Source of the DNA: Tetrapyrgos nigripes
Taxonomy: Eukaryota; Basidiomycota; Agaricomycetes; Agaricales; Campanellaceae
NCBI GenBank assembly: GCA_013368315.1
Contig: JAACJM010000045.1
Location: forward strand, 310,001 to 374,000
Length of the DNA stretch: 64,000 bases
Direction: 5' to 3'
Shown here one piece after another: positions 45,341-57,086 of this stretch. A program made the translations under genes and the position numbers. The notes beneath the pieces are model-generated. The model was not told the DNA's origin. It worked only from the letters and a program-made list of their open reading frames with translations, and made no database searches. Numbering within the stretch: the stretch's first letter is position 1; each line of letters starts with the position of its first letter.

Positions 45341-45945
45341 ATTTTTGGTCTTTTTGACGAGGACGAGGACGAGGAGGGACAAAGACCCTTATGCGCCAAC
45401 TGCGCAGTTTTTCATCTTACTTTGGATTTTACCATGTCTAATTATTTGGCTCTGCTGTGCTATCGCCCTTTCCCTCTGTTCTACTAGCTCGTAATGTGTA
45501 GTGTGTACTGTTATATGTACATGTGGTGGAACTTGGAAGTTCATACCTTTTTACATCCTAGTTCTTTTGGTCCAAGAAATACAAGTTGCTCTGTTGTATC
45601 ATCTGTTTTTTCAACCTCCAGCCCAATTGCAAGTTGTTGTCGCCTTGCGTACCTGCAAACGAATTGGACGACGTTTGCTTAGGATGCGTAGTGGTTTCAT
45701 CCGGCGCGCCAGATCCAATGGTCTGCTTCCCTTGACATTCCCGCTCAAAGCCCGTTATTATCCAATAGATGGACTGCCAGATACGATGGGTTGGAAGGGT
45801 TGGTTTACGGTAAAGAAGGCTAGCCTACACGTATGTAGAGGGAAAGGGAGAGTTAGCGTTGTTGTCGCAAAGATATAGTATCAATGAAGCAGATGCTCGG
45901 AGGCGGGCTGCAGCATTCTCTCAAGCAGCTACTTGTGTCTGTGCG
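45341..45945. other. Intergenic stretch between convergent genes
   Basis: About 600 bp. A GACGAGGACGAGGACGAGGAGG triplet run lies at 45356-45377. A plus-strand open frame at 45501-45878 has unbalanced composition and no recognisable motif; I treat it as chance. Confidence 0.35.
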
Positions 45946-47203
45946 TCACCGCGCGTCATCACTCGTAGCAGCGTTCGTTTTGTCCATTGTCTCCAACCGA
46001 GGTTTCAAAGCAAAGCCCACCCGTAGTCCATCTTTCTCTTTCATCAAAAACTGCATCATCGCAGTCGCGTCCTCGACACTTTTCAACGCGATAAACCCCT
46101 TTTGGTTTTGGTTGTAATTTTGCCTAGGTCGTACTGTGCGGGTCTCATTATAATCACCAAGACGTCATTAAAATGGAAGTGGAAGTGGACGTACAAAGTC
46201 TGAGATCCTCGACTTGTAGACCGGACCTATCTACAAGACTTTGCATTTCGGCCTTCGTACCCGGAAAGTTGGAAAAATACAACCCTTGGCTGGGTGCTCC
46301 TTCTTGCCAAACCCGGCCCTTGTCAATTGTTAGCGCCTTGTTGTCAAGCATGATAGGGTCCTTTTGGTGTGCTTCCAAAACCCGGTCAGCTGTGTCTTTG
46401 TCGGAGAATTGGACAAAGGCTTGGTTTTGTTTTCCTGACATGTCGACGGAAGATGAGGAGAGAATAACAGGGACAGACAGAGATAGAATGATGCACGGAC
46501 TAACCTGTAGACACGGATTTTACCTCCCCAAAGGGACTGAATACTCTGCGAAGGTCGTCTAGCTGTACTCCAGGTGGAATGGTGCGGACAAGTAACGTGT
46601 CAGAATCCAATAGCGAACTCCTTTAGTCGAGGACTGGGATAAGCACAACTGATGTAAAAATGAGACGAGCCCCGTAACCGGTACCTACTCCATCAAAATC
46701 GGTTTAGGACTCCGTACATCAAACAAAACAGGTTCTTCAGAGGCGGTGCTTAATCTTGTAAAACATGCTAAAGCATGCTCAGAGGATTTAAAGAATATCT
46801 CGGCAGATCTTCTTTGACCATTCCTGCCTGCACAGAGCACAGAAGGGGGACAGACAAAACAACACATACACATAAGAAATGTAAGTGCAGGCACAGATAC
46901 AGATAACGAAGACACACTCTTGTACATTGATAAGAATATCCTCTCAACTGGACCAAACTCCTCAACTGCCTTCTTCAAGTCTTCTTCTTGCGCATCGAAA
47001 GGTAGGTTATGTACCCGCACGACGCGTTTTTCTTGGGTAGTGACATGATGGGACGCGCTGAAAGTTCTGCGAAACGCGTAGGAAAGAGATGTGGTTGCGA
47101 TGGAAGGGTTGGAAGTATGAGTAAGATGACTAGAAGGGAGTCTTTTGGGTTTTGTAGCAGTGAGAGTGTGTCTAATGCTGGCGCGTAAAGCGTTGGAAAA
47201 CAT
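45946..47203 (-). CDS. Mitochondrial-type protein with three RRM RNA-binding domains
   Basis: The N-terminal 55 residues are rich in Arg, Ser and Thr without acids (MFSNALRASIRHTLTATKPK ... FRRTFSASHH), a typical mitochondrial presequence. RRM1: VVRVHNLPFDAQEEDLKKAV, GPVERIFLSM, then across an intron NGQRRSAEIFFKS. RRM2: DTLLVRTIPPGVQLDDLRRV, FGEVKSVST, NQAFVQFSDKDTADRVLEAH. RRM3: GLYFSNFPGTKAEMQSLVDR, and in the last exon NQKGFIALKSVEDATAMMQF. RNP-2 and RNP-1 signatures are present but weak, as in fungal mitochondrial RRM proteins. Six or so exons; about 330 residues. Probable role in organellar RNA maturation or translation (inference). It is followed, on the same strand and upstream, by a small zinc-finger gene starting at 48.4 kb. 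Confidence 0.8.
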
Positions 47204-47583
47204 TTTTGGCCCTAACCCTAGCGATTGAGCAGGATTTCAAGTTGTCCCCTTCGTACCTGGTATGTACTTCATGCAAAGACCAAGAAAATTGAAATATATT
47301 ATATAGTCAGGATTATTAGCAGAAAAGCAATAGTCAAAGCGAGGACCGTCCCTAGAGTCGTAGATGCTGAAATAGGTCCCTCTATGTGCGTGTGTACGGC
47401 AGAAAAATATGAAAGACAACTTGAAGTTTTATTAGAGAAATTTAGAAATTGAAATATGCATGTCTCCTGGAAGTCACTGGAAGATACCTCGGCCTCCCTC
47501 AGCCTCCCTTAGTCTCTCCAAGTCGCTCCAGCCCTCTCCTGGACAATGACTTTCCGCTTGGAATGCTGCGTAGCAGCGTACTA
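47204..47583. other. Intergenic stretch
   Basis: About 380 bp between two minus-strand genes. It should contain the promoter of the RRM gene; short CCTCAGCCTCCCT-type repeats at 47493-47512. Confidence 0.35.
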
Positions 47584-48447
47584 CTAATGGACGTATATCC
47601 GAGTTTGCGCATGCACGTCCTCGTTTTCGCCGTCATACGGTCCGAGCCATGAACCTTGCCCGGTACTGTGTATGTGAAATAGAGGGACAAATACCGGAGG
47701 TGGAGGAGGACCTTGAGGTGGAGCCTGAGCCTGGGTCTGAGTCTGAGTTGTACGCGTCTCACCGCCATCATCATCGTTATCATCTGAATCCGAATCCACC
47801 AACAGCTCCATCGGAGGACTCTTCGACTCGTCGATAAATCGACGATCGAGCTCCGTTTCGGGTGGTGGGGTGGCCTGAGTGAGGTTGCATAGTGGATTGT
47901 GGATAAAGAAGGAAAGTCAGAAAAGAAACCCATGGACAGTTCCGAGTCAACTCGGAAGACACAAGGTGACGCAAATACTGACCGGCCTAAGAAACGCTTC
48001 CCACTGTTTACGGTCACCTCCATGCTCCAACTTGAAAATCTTCTTAATCTTAGTACACCTCGCCTTATGCTTATTCCAGGGCCCATCACTGAACAACGAG
48101 CGTCTTTTGAGGGTGATTTTGTCTACAAATAAGTGTACGAAGAGAGGCGTTAGCGGGTGTCGGAAGAAATGCAAAACGCAAGACAGAAGTGGGAGAAATT
48201 AAACAGACATGGAACGAGAATACAACATGTACAGAGTATGTGAGATGGATATGGGGATTGAGCAAAAGTTGAAACCGTGATAAAATGAAGAAGAGCAAAA
48301 GACACTAGTAGGAATAGACGTACTTCCACATGCATTACAATACGCAGATTTCGCTCTCAACTTTTCCTTATTGATAAACCTATCATTGAGGAGGACCCAG
48401 CGACGTTGGGCGATGGTGCGGGGACTTCGAGTCCGCATGCGAGTCAT
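47584..48447 (-). CDS. Small zinc-finger protein (BED-like)
   Basis: Three exons (48447-48324, 47983-48122, 47584-47874) give about 185 residues. The N-terminus RRWVLLNDRFINKEKLRAKS is followed by YCNACGNKITLKRRSLFSDG, then PWNKHKARC. The C-x2-C-x18-H-x3-C spacing with a preceding aromatic resembles a BED or C2H2-variant zinc finger, suggesting DNA binding. A short helix (KIKKIFKLEHGGDRKQWEAF) and a low-complexity tail with Asp and Gln/Pro runs (SDSDDNDDDGG, TQTQTQAQAPPQ) follow, ending TRIYVH. A large 192-nt first intron. Divergent from the kinesin gene at 48750. No transposase domain is attached, so I regard it as a host gene. Confidence 0.6.
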
Positions 48448-48749
48448 TGAGTGAGCGTGCCGCTGCGTGTATTCGAGGTTGTTTGAGCACCGGGAGTAGC
48501 AAGAAATGCAGAATAGCCTTGAAAACGTCCCAATATAACTTGAAGTTGAGCCGAGTGGCCAGAACTTAGGTGGAGGGTTTCAAGAAAGTGGAAGCTAGAG
48601 ATGACCTCAAGCTCTATAGGGTATCATATGCCACTCGCTTCTTTCATGTCAAAGACCTTTGCAAAAAGAACGTAAGAAAAAACAACTTGAGGAGAGAGAA
48701 CGACTCGCGCCGTCACGTGCCTGACGCGTCCTTGTTGTTTGCTTCATCC

Positions 48750-51372
48750 ATGTCTCGGCTACCCGTGCGAAGCTCCTCCCCTGAAAGCAAACCTGCAGGT
48801 CCTTCCATGGCCTCCACGTCGCTCAAGAGAAAGGCTATCATCGAGGAAGAAGACGAAGACAATGAAGCCCAAGACCAACCACGAAAACTCCCTGCCTTTG
48901 GCCTTGGCGATCGCCCAACCAAACCTGGTCCTCTACAGACTTCGAGATTTGCCCCGAATCTCACCAAAACCAATCATTCCAATTCCTCTTCCACATCTAC
49001 AGCGTCTTCGTCATCTTCACATGCATCGAAAACGCTGACGAAACCTCGCGCACCGAATTTGGGGTTGAATAGGTCAGCGAGTGCGGGCGTTAGAGGGACG
49101 AGTGCACCGCCGCCAAGTACGGTTACGGTGAGGAGGACGACGACGGGTGCTGGGGCTGGGGCTGGAGTTGCTGGCCCGTCTCGTGTTCGTGTAGGGTCTA
49201 CAGCGACTCGTCCTACTCGCGCTGCCGCGGGCACCTCCAAAGACGACCCACGTCGTCTCGAAAACCTAGAAGCCAGGCTCACTTCTGTAGAAACCGCCAG
49301 ACTAGCAGATTCTAATCGACTCGCCGGTATTTTGGACGCGGAACACCAAAAGGTCGAAGAATTAGAGCAAAACCAACAGGCTCTCGTGAAACAACTCGCT
49401 ACTGCTAAGGACGAAGAACTCAACCGACGAGCCGAGCTTAATATCGCCAGTGACGAGATTGCAAACTTGAAGAAGCAGCATGCGAATGAGATGATGGATA
49501 TGGAGATTAAGCTGCAGAGGCAGGAGAGGATGTTGAGGGAGGCGCAGGAGGATTTGAGGGTGTGTCGGGAGGATTTGGAGAGGGAGAGGGCGACAACGTC
49601 GACGCTCAAGGCGACTATGTCACATCAGTCCAACTCCAACCTCACCCTAACGGCCGAGAACACCGCTCTGAAGGCTCGGGACGAAGCACGCCAATCTCAG
49701 ATGGACGCGGACGCACAACGGATCGCTGAACTCAATCGCGAGCTCGAGGAAGAGAGGAAGAAGAACGCAGCGCTGAACTGGGAAGTTATGGAGAGCGAGG
49801 CTGTCCGACGCAAACTTCACAACATGGTCCAGGAGCTAAAAGGCAATATCAGGGTTTTCTGCCGTGTCAGACCTGTTTTGCCTTCGGACCTTCCTGAGAC
49901 TTCGAGTGGCTCTTCAGCTGCTGCTTTGACGACGTCGACGTCTACCGAGGACATAGAGAAGTTACAGGAGGAGCTGACCGCCAACATGACTTTCCCCGAC
50001 CGTCGTGACCACAAGGAAATCGTTCTTCGGTCGTCTAGCGAGAGCGCTACTGGTCAGGAGAGGATAGAAACATACGCTTTTTCCTTTGACAGGGTGAGCT
50101 CCTTCTCCTGGTTACGGGACCGTGTCTGATTTTATTTTATTTTATCGTCAAGGTGTTTGAACCTGAATCCACTCAGGCCCAAGTCTTTGAGGAGATCTCT
50201 ATGCTCGCTCAGAGCTGTATTGATGGTTACAATGTATGCATCTTTGCATACGGCCAGACTGGTTCTGGTAAATCCTTCACGATGGAAGGTGGTTTGGTAT
50301 GTCTTCCTTCGCTAACTCCCAGTCTGCATACTGACTAATTGCTCATTTAGACCGAAACTACTCAAGGCATGATCCCTCGCGCTGTTCAACAGGTCTTCCG
50401 TGGCGCAGAACAACTCAAAGCAAAGGGTTGGGAGTACAAAATGGAAGGCCAATTTCTTGAAATTGTAAGTGGTCTACCTTACCACTCCACTTTCTACACG
50501 TGCCTCTAACTAACCCAACTCTTTACAGTACAACGAAACCATTAACGACCTCCTCGGTAAAGGTGAATTCGACAAGAAGAAACATGAAATCAAACATGAT
50601 CTCAAAACCGGCTCAACGCGCGTCACAGATATCACCATCCTTCCTCTCAACTCACCATCCCAAGTCCGAACCCTATTAGCTTCTGCTCAATCTCGACGAA
50701 GTGTTGCAGCAACTCTAATGAACGAACGTTCTTCCCGATCTCATTCGGTGTTTACGTTACGGATTAGTGGGACAAATGCCAGTACAGGAGAGAGTTGCGA
50801 AGGATGTTTGAATTTGGTTGATTTGGCGGGCAGTGAGAGAATTAATGTGAGTTTTGGGGCTGGATTTGGCACTGGGACTGGGACTGGAGGGTCGGGGAGT
50901 GATAAGGAGAGGTTGAGGGAGACGCAGAGTATTAATAAGAGTTTGAGTGCGCTTGGGGATGTCATCGCTGCGCTTGGAGAGAAGGGAGATAAGGGAGATA
51001 AACATGTTCCATATAGGAATTCGAAGGTATGTGCTCGACGTTTTTTGTTGAGGTTGATGCAGGAACTGATGAGCATTTCTTATTATAGTTGACGTACTTG
51101 TTGCAAAATTCTCTAAGCGGGAACTCGAAGACTCTGGTATGTGGTTTTGCTGGTTGACATTTCGAAGAGACTTCTCATGTCGCTTGTTTCAGATGGTTCT
51201 CAATCTATCCCCTCTGGCAGGCCATCTCAACGAGTCCCTCACTTCACTGCGCTTTGCTACCAAGGTAAAGGCATGCTCCTTACATGTAGGATTTCAATTA
51301 ATACATTGTTTCTTTTTCTAGGTAAATAACACGACGATAGGTACTGCAAAGAAGCAGATTCGAGGGTCATAG
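48750..51372 (+). CDS. Kinesin-14 (Kar3/Ncd-type) C-terminal motor protein
   Basis: Minus-end-directed microtubule motor used in spindle assembly and nuclear movement. The N-terminal tail (about 1-170) is Ser/Thr/Pro/Arg rich and likely microtubule-binding. A long coiled coil (about 175-360) ends in the class-14 neck [16 protein letters not shown]. The motor follows: [21 protein letters not shown]-loop [16 protein letters not shown], switch [12 protein letters not shown], switch [53 protein letters not shown], ending IRGS. Seven or so short introns. The loop after switch II carries a Gly/Thr-rich insertion ([16 protein letters not shown]). The upstream in-frame stretch from 48570 is open, but the ATG at 48750 gives the more usual start. 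About 755 residues. Confidence 0.93.
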
Positions 51373-51587
51373 GTCGTTGGCGGACACTATATCAAAGTCT
51401 GCGACGAGTATTGCCTTCCCTTTCATCTTTACCTAACATTGAGTTTGTAGCCTCACTAATTTTTCATCTTTCTCTCTTGGCGGGCGACCAAGGACTGGGT
51501 TGTAGATATACTTCCAAGTTAATTTATTCCATTTGTATATTACAATCCATCTTGCTTCCTTCATTTCGCTCATCCTTGTTTCTGGTT

Positions 51588-53104
51588 TCACCAAATCTCT
51601 GTGGAAGGGATGAAGCAGTCAGCATTGCGTCAGATCCAAGTCCAAAAAGGGAGCTGAAGACTGTAAGAGATGGCGAAGACTTACCATGAACAACTTGCAC
51701 ATTCTCCAGATTCGGAAATCTATTCTGCGTCAGCCTCTTCAAAGCCTCTACTTCCCATCCTTCCATAGTATCCGGAATGTCAAATAATACTTTCACTTTC
51801 ACTTCGTCTGCAACTCGCATCAAACTAGTAACCTCAATCGGCCAGTTGTCCCAATCAAATATTCGTTCACGTGGGTCAAGTGTAAATGTAAAGTGGATGG
51901 TTTGTAGTGAAGGGACTAGAGAGTTGTCGTAAAGAGATGAGACAAGATGGGAACACCAGGTCAAAAGAGGTCGGGGGTTGAGACCGCCTGATTCGAGTTT
52001 GATTTGGCCGAGGGTAAGGATTTGAAGGTGAGGGAGGCGAGGGATGGAGGGGATGAGTGTGCCTTGGGCTGTATGGAATAGGTTAGCAGGGAGAACGAAA
52101 GAAAAGGATCAAAGAGACCGTAGAGATGACGCACCGTAATATCCCCCTGAACTTAGAGGGTCTAGTGTTAGCTCCTCCAGTGTAGAAGCTGTAGCTTCCA
52201 GGATCTCTGTAAGGGATTTTGTAGAGATGGAAGTACCCCGGAGAGAGAAGGAACGCAGGTGAAGGGGTCCAGAAAGTTTGGAAGAGGATAGAAGGAATCC
52301 TATGACCCAGTCGCATCCAAACTCACACTGATCGATGAGTAAAGTTTCGAGTGAGGTCAAGTCGGGTATCTGCGTCGCCGTAGGCTCAGGGTCCTCTTTC
52401 GGCGTGTCCTGCTCGCTGGGTAGTGCCTGTACTAGTGCGTCCAGACTTCGCTTCAGTCGTTGCTTTCGTTTCTGCGTACTCAAGTACGTCCCATTGAGTA
52501 CCAATTTCTTCAAAGGTGCGCGATTGCAAAGGCTTGTAAATACGGAGAACTCGCGAAGATTCTCAAACTGAGCATTCAGAGTGAGATTCTCCAAGGAAGG
52601 GAAATTTTCGAGGTGTTGGTGTAGAGCTGGAGTGACGTGGACTGCTTGACGTTTATCAGGAGCCCATTTCAATGAAGTGACCTTTGGCATTGGAGGAAGA
52701 GGGACGGGAGGATCCCATGGTTTGATTCCTAGAGTCGTTGCTTCCGCGGCTATGGACGACGACGACGACGACGGTTTATTGAGGCCAAATGAAGCATCCA
52801 CAGAGAGATTAGCTATTCCTCTTCCAAGAATACTCATTCCTGGTTCGTAAATCACCGAACGTACGCAATGCGTAGCTATTTCTGGTGAGAGATCGATGAG
52901 ATTTTTGAGGTGGATAAAGTCGGATGGATCCCATATGGAAACTTCTGAGAAGAGGTGTGGTACAGTGGCACTACGCCATGTAGAAGAGACCAAGGATAAA
53001 GAAAAGAGGGCTTTTCGGTCTGCATCAAAGTGGGATACGATTAACTGGACGAGTTCAAGGGGTAAGAAGTTGGAGGAGGAGAGAGTCTTTGAGTCTTGCG
53101 ACAT
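51588..53104 (-). CDS. F-box protein with leucine-rich strands
   Basis: The N-terminus NFLPLELVQLIVSHFDADRK followed by SLSLVSSTWRSATVPHLF is an F-box-like domain (residues about 12-55), the Skp1-docking part of an SCF substrate receptor. Leucine-rich strands follow (MPKVTSLKWAPDK, FPSLENLTLNAQF, RAPLKKLVLNGTYL, LTSLETLLIDQCEFG, LHLRSFSLRGTS, STLEELTLDPLSSGG) with a Ser run (about residue 110) and an acidic insert. A 60-nt intron at about 52070-52128 joins GYY to AQGTLIP; then LPHLQILTLGQIKL and FPNLENVQVVH. The end is either a tiny exon closing at 51588 (GTAAGT donor, CCACAG acceptor) or read-through to 51524. About 455 residues. Convergent with the kinesin gene. Confidence 0.82.
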
Positions 53105-54453
53105 ATATCAGCGTGAATTGGGAGGAGAACCGCACTTAGTGACTCACCTTCCATCATGGAGATAGAGGTCATTGCCGAGAGCGATAAGTCTATCTCACTG
53201 ACAGAGTTTTCGTATCAGCATGGACGAGAATAAGGCATTGAAAAACGCAGCTTTGCCAACTCCCTGATTGTGTATCGGTTAAACTTAGTACACGCGCCCA
53301 GTTAGGGAGTTTGGACACTTTCACGCCGAAAATAAGTATCGCTCGACGGAATAGGTGTACAGATTGTTACGATCACATCGCGTCACCGTCACTATGTACA
53401 ATACAGTACTATCTGTACACCTGCGGATAGGTTGGCGTTTTTGGTGTGTATTTGCAGTGTGGTGTCTTCAATGAAAAAGACAGGTAAAGTATTCGGGTTT
53501 CTGCTCAAGAGATTCTAATGATATGTTTATAGAATTGTTGTACATGCCTTAGACCCCTCAGGAACAACAAAAAAATACTGCACCTGCGATATACCTACCA
53601 GCCATCCGTCGGATTATCCGTAATCCAACGAATGCCATCCGCTGGCTGCGGATTGAGGAGGGATCGATCCAACTTTCCACTGACAACATACTATAGACGA
53701 TCTTAGCTACTCAGGATAGGATAGGATAAGCCGGCACTACGGACCCATAAGGATACGGCTGGGGTTCACGCTACGTGCATCTACTTCGGCTCCATGCCGT
53801 GGGCCTCTCCACGCCAGGTTGATCAGGTAACCAAACTAACCACCGTCAGACTTGGCCGCACAACCCCGCGAGGAGACGCGAGACTTCCACTCGATTGTTT
53901 AATATGTACGTATTTATCATAATCCCTTATTTCGCGTCCAGCTTCTTCGCTAACCAGTAGCCGGACTCAACGGAAACTTTAACGAGTACTTCTCCTAAGT
54001 ATCTACATTGTACTTTTTTACCTTTCGCATACTGTCCAGTGCGGCTTGTTAAGGCCTTCAACATTTTTCCTTGATTCTGCGCCGTTGCGGAAAGTTCCGT
54101 TAATTCAATCTCCGCCAAAAAGTACCCTGCTGTCTTTGACCTTCAACCTGTCGCTCTGATAATCTTACTTTCGAGGTAATACTCAAGGCCAAGATGCTTG
54201 TACGAAAGAGTTCTCCGCCAAGGACAGCCAAATCTATGATCATCTTCCCATGTTAAGCTCCCGTCGGTACACCACCGTTTGTTGGAGCGTTATAGTCGCC
54301 GTCTTTCTTCTCAGAATCTCATTCAATCTTTCCGAATCACTAATACAAGCATTACTGCTCACGAGTTCTCGTGTCTGGTGACAGCACGAGATTCTTTGCC
54401 TGCAGATATTTTATCTCGCAGCCTAAAAAGCGTCCTGTGAAACCTTGTTCTTC
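53105..54453. other. Intergenic stretch with a foldback element
   Basis: Contains the foldback element at 53322-53448, an imperfect (ATAGG) run near 53717 and a minus-strand 63-codon open frame at 53927-54118 (MAEIELTELSATAQNQGKML...) that I cannot assign. The right end should contain the P450 promoter. Confidence 0.4.
53322..53448. mobile_element. Foldback element, 127 bp, relative of the nested one at 16.2 kb
   Basis: Begins CACGCCGAAAATAAGTATCG and ends with the complement of CACACCAAAAACGCC. Inner arms AGGTGTACAG and CTGTACACCT pair perfectly. It shares the terminal CACGCCGAAAA, the CGCTCG word, GTACAG and a central GATCACATC (GATGTGATC in the other copy) with the 131-bp element at 16201-16331. 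No coding capacity. Target duplication not clear. Confidence 0.55.
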
Positions 54454-56803
54454 ATGACTCCCCAAATTGAAGACCTTTGGAACTTCACTTCCCTCTACGC
54501 TCTAATATTCTCTGGCTTGGTGCTTTATGTCCTTGCATCTTGGTCCCTTCGGCATGCTCGCTCTTCGCACAGACTGCCTTACCCACCGGGGCCGAAACCT
54601 CGCAATTTCATAACAGGAAATATGGGCGACTTTCCTAAGGCTTACAAACCCTATCTCGAGTACATGAAAATGGGGAAGCAGTACGGTGAGTACTCCTCTC
54701 GTATACACGAAGGTATCCCCCAGGACTTGACTGAATCTTTGTTAACAGGTAGTGATCTTATCCATATGGAAGCTCTGGGCCACCATTACGTCGTCATCAA
54801 TTCGTTCAAAGCTGCGAATGAGCTCCTGGAAAAACGAGCTTCAATCAACTCTAGCCGCCCGTTCACCTTGATGGATAAACTGTGAGTCTTCCTCACATGA
54901 CATGAGCTGACCGCGCTTTGATGACATTCTTTTCGAGTACAGTGGTGGATGGGAAAATGTCCTAGGTGAAATCAAGTGTTTCCGTTCTTCAGAAGTACCA
55001 GATTGTAATTCGGCCACTCGCAGGACTTCTACCATACGCCGATCAGTGGAGAATTTTTCGTAAACTATTCCATCAGAACTTTAGGCCCAATGGCGCGGTC
55101 AAGTTTCGGCACATTCAACTCGAGAAGGTTCACATGTTCCTACGAGACTTGTTGGGGCCCTATGATGAATTTATGGACTGTGTTGTGACGTGCGTTTTTG
55201 ACTGAATCCTGATACGATAACCTCGTGCTCGTATGTAGCGCGATATTTATGAGTGGCGTTGATTTACAGGCTTTCCGAATCCGTTGCATTCTCAGCTATG
55301 TATGGCTACGATATAACATCGCACAAGGAGCATTTGCCTAGGAGTGGTCGCCAAGCTGTTGGGGTAGTTGAACTAGGCATGTTACCTGGCCATGACGCGT
55401 TCAATTACACCCCATTCATCCGATATCTTCCCTCCTGGTTCCCTGGGTGTGGTTTCAAGAAACTCGCAAGAGATTGTCGTGCATGTATTGAAGAAATCAA
55501 GGAGGTACCATTCAAGATTGCGATGGACTTTTGGGTAAGTGTTCAGTCATTATGATTCATTGGTCTGAGTTCTGAGACTCGGAACACCAAACCTCCTGCG
55601 ATTTCAGAAAGAGAACAGATGGTCTCTTCTTGGAGAGCTCGTTCATTCGGATTGGGGTGACGAACAAAACCTTACTAGCAAAAAAGTAGACGTGATGAAG
55701 ATGATGGGGGCAACCACTATACTAGGTAAATCCAAACTTATGTTCGCGATGCCTTTGGCGCTCTAAACGATTTCGCGAAAAGCTTCCAGTGACACGGTAA
55801 GAATAACTCGCTGAACACTAGCACTCGTAATATCAACATACCAATTTAATTTCTGCCCTAGACATCAGCTGCGATAGGCACTTTCATCCTATGCATGGCT
55901 CTGAATCCCCATGTCCAACACAAGGCACAGGAAGAAATAGACCAAATCCTTGGAAATGACCGTCTACCAAATTTCGAAGATCGTCCTTCTTTACCATACA
56001 TAGAAGCCATTTATCGCGAAGTTTTGCGGTGGTGCCCGATTATTCCTTTATGCGAGTCATCACTCTGTTTTAAGCTGATTCATCGTCAACTAACCCTGAT
56101 ACCAGGCCTTCCTCATTATTCGACAGAAGATGATGTTTATAACGGTTATTACATTCCCAAAGGTACTTTTTTCTTTCACTTGATACTATACGTCAATACT
56201 ACATACTTATATTCATTCACAGGAACAACCTTGTATCCAAACATCTGGTTAGCCACTAAGAATCTTTTCTTCGATGCTTCGAGCTTGCTGAATGGCCGTA
56301 TACAGGGCTATGACCCGCGATGAACAAGTGTACGAGAAACCTGAGGAATTCATTCCCGAACGACATATCAAGCCCGACGGTGGCTTTGAAGGGATCAACT
56401 CCATTTTGGCTTACGGTTTTGGTAGACGGTAAGCTTCACCTAGTTACTTGTCTGCTTAACCTTCCAAAAAATCTGAATAGTACAAATTCACAGAGTCTGT
56501 GTAGGCCGACATGTCGCTGACGCTCAAGTTTGGCTTACTATCGCCTGCTTGCTAAGCGTCTTTAACATCACCAAAGCAAAAGGACCTGATGGAAAGGAAA
56601 TCGAGATTAATGTGGACGATAGCTATCATTTTGGTGGCTTTGTGTAAGTGGAACTAGCGTCAAATTTTCTGGTTTGATACTAACCAAGTAGGCGCAGTTT
56701 CCCAAAATCATTTCCCTGTGCAATTTCTCCCCGTTCGGATGCCGCTGAGAAGATGATACGAGAGACGAGCAAATTGGAGTATGACAAGCTATATCCCAGC
56801 TGA
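54454..56803 (+). CDS. Cytochrome P450 monooxygenase, apparently intact
   Basis: Microsomal heme-thiolate oxygenase. Membrane anchor TSLYALIFSGLVLYVLASWS (residues about 13-32), hinge LPYPPGPKPRNFITGNM, then INSFKAANELLEKRA, GLLPYADQWRIFRKLFHQNF (spliced), FIRYLPSWFPGCGFKKLARD, I-helix ATTILASSDTTSAAIGTFIL (spliced; oxygen-activating DTT), ExxR in YREVLRW, FIPERH, and heme loop AYGFGRRVCVGRHVAD formed across an intron with the Cys ligand. Ends SFPCAISPRSDAAEKMIRET, then LYPS. About eleven introns, one with a GC donor (near 56052). About 510 residues, normal. Similar to the O-methylsterigmatocystin-oxidoreductase-like group and to the decayed copies at 11.4 and 15.7-18.6 kb. Substrate unknown. 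Tail to tail with a DHA2 exporter. Confidence 0.88.
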
Positions 56804-57086
56804 AGCCGGCGTGGAGATGACTTGGGGAGATCACAATTGTCAAAGAATATCTAATGGTAACAACAACGAACATAAGATCTACAGACGAAGAACAGAACAG
56901 TTATGTACAACATTCTACTAGCATCTAGCAACTATAAAACCCATAAAGAAACTCTACACGGCATAAGGAGCAACTAGATTGGAAGACGTCGCCTACGAGA
57001 CTGTAGTGCCAGAGCCTGAGCATCAGCATCGGCCGATACATGATCACGTCACCAGAAAGCGAGCACAAGAAGCAGCCAGAACACAG

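Noticed and set aside
45501..45878. 125-codon plus-strand open frame
   Set aside because: No motif, odd composition, and no splice or neighbour context supporting a gene.
50846..50888. Apparent intron with perfect GTGAGT donor in the kinesin motor
   Set aside because: No acceptor nearby preserves the reading frame, and the unspliced frame runs cleanly into KERLRETQ.
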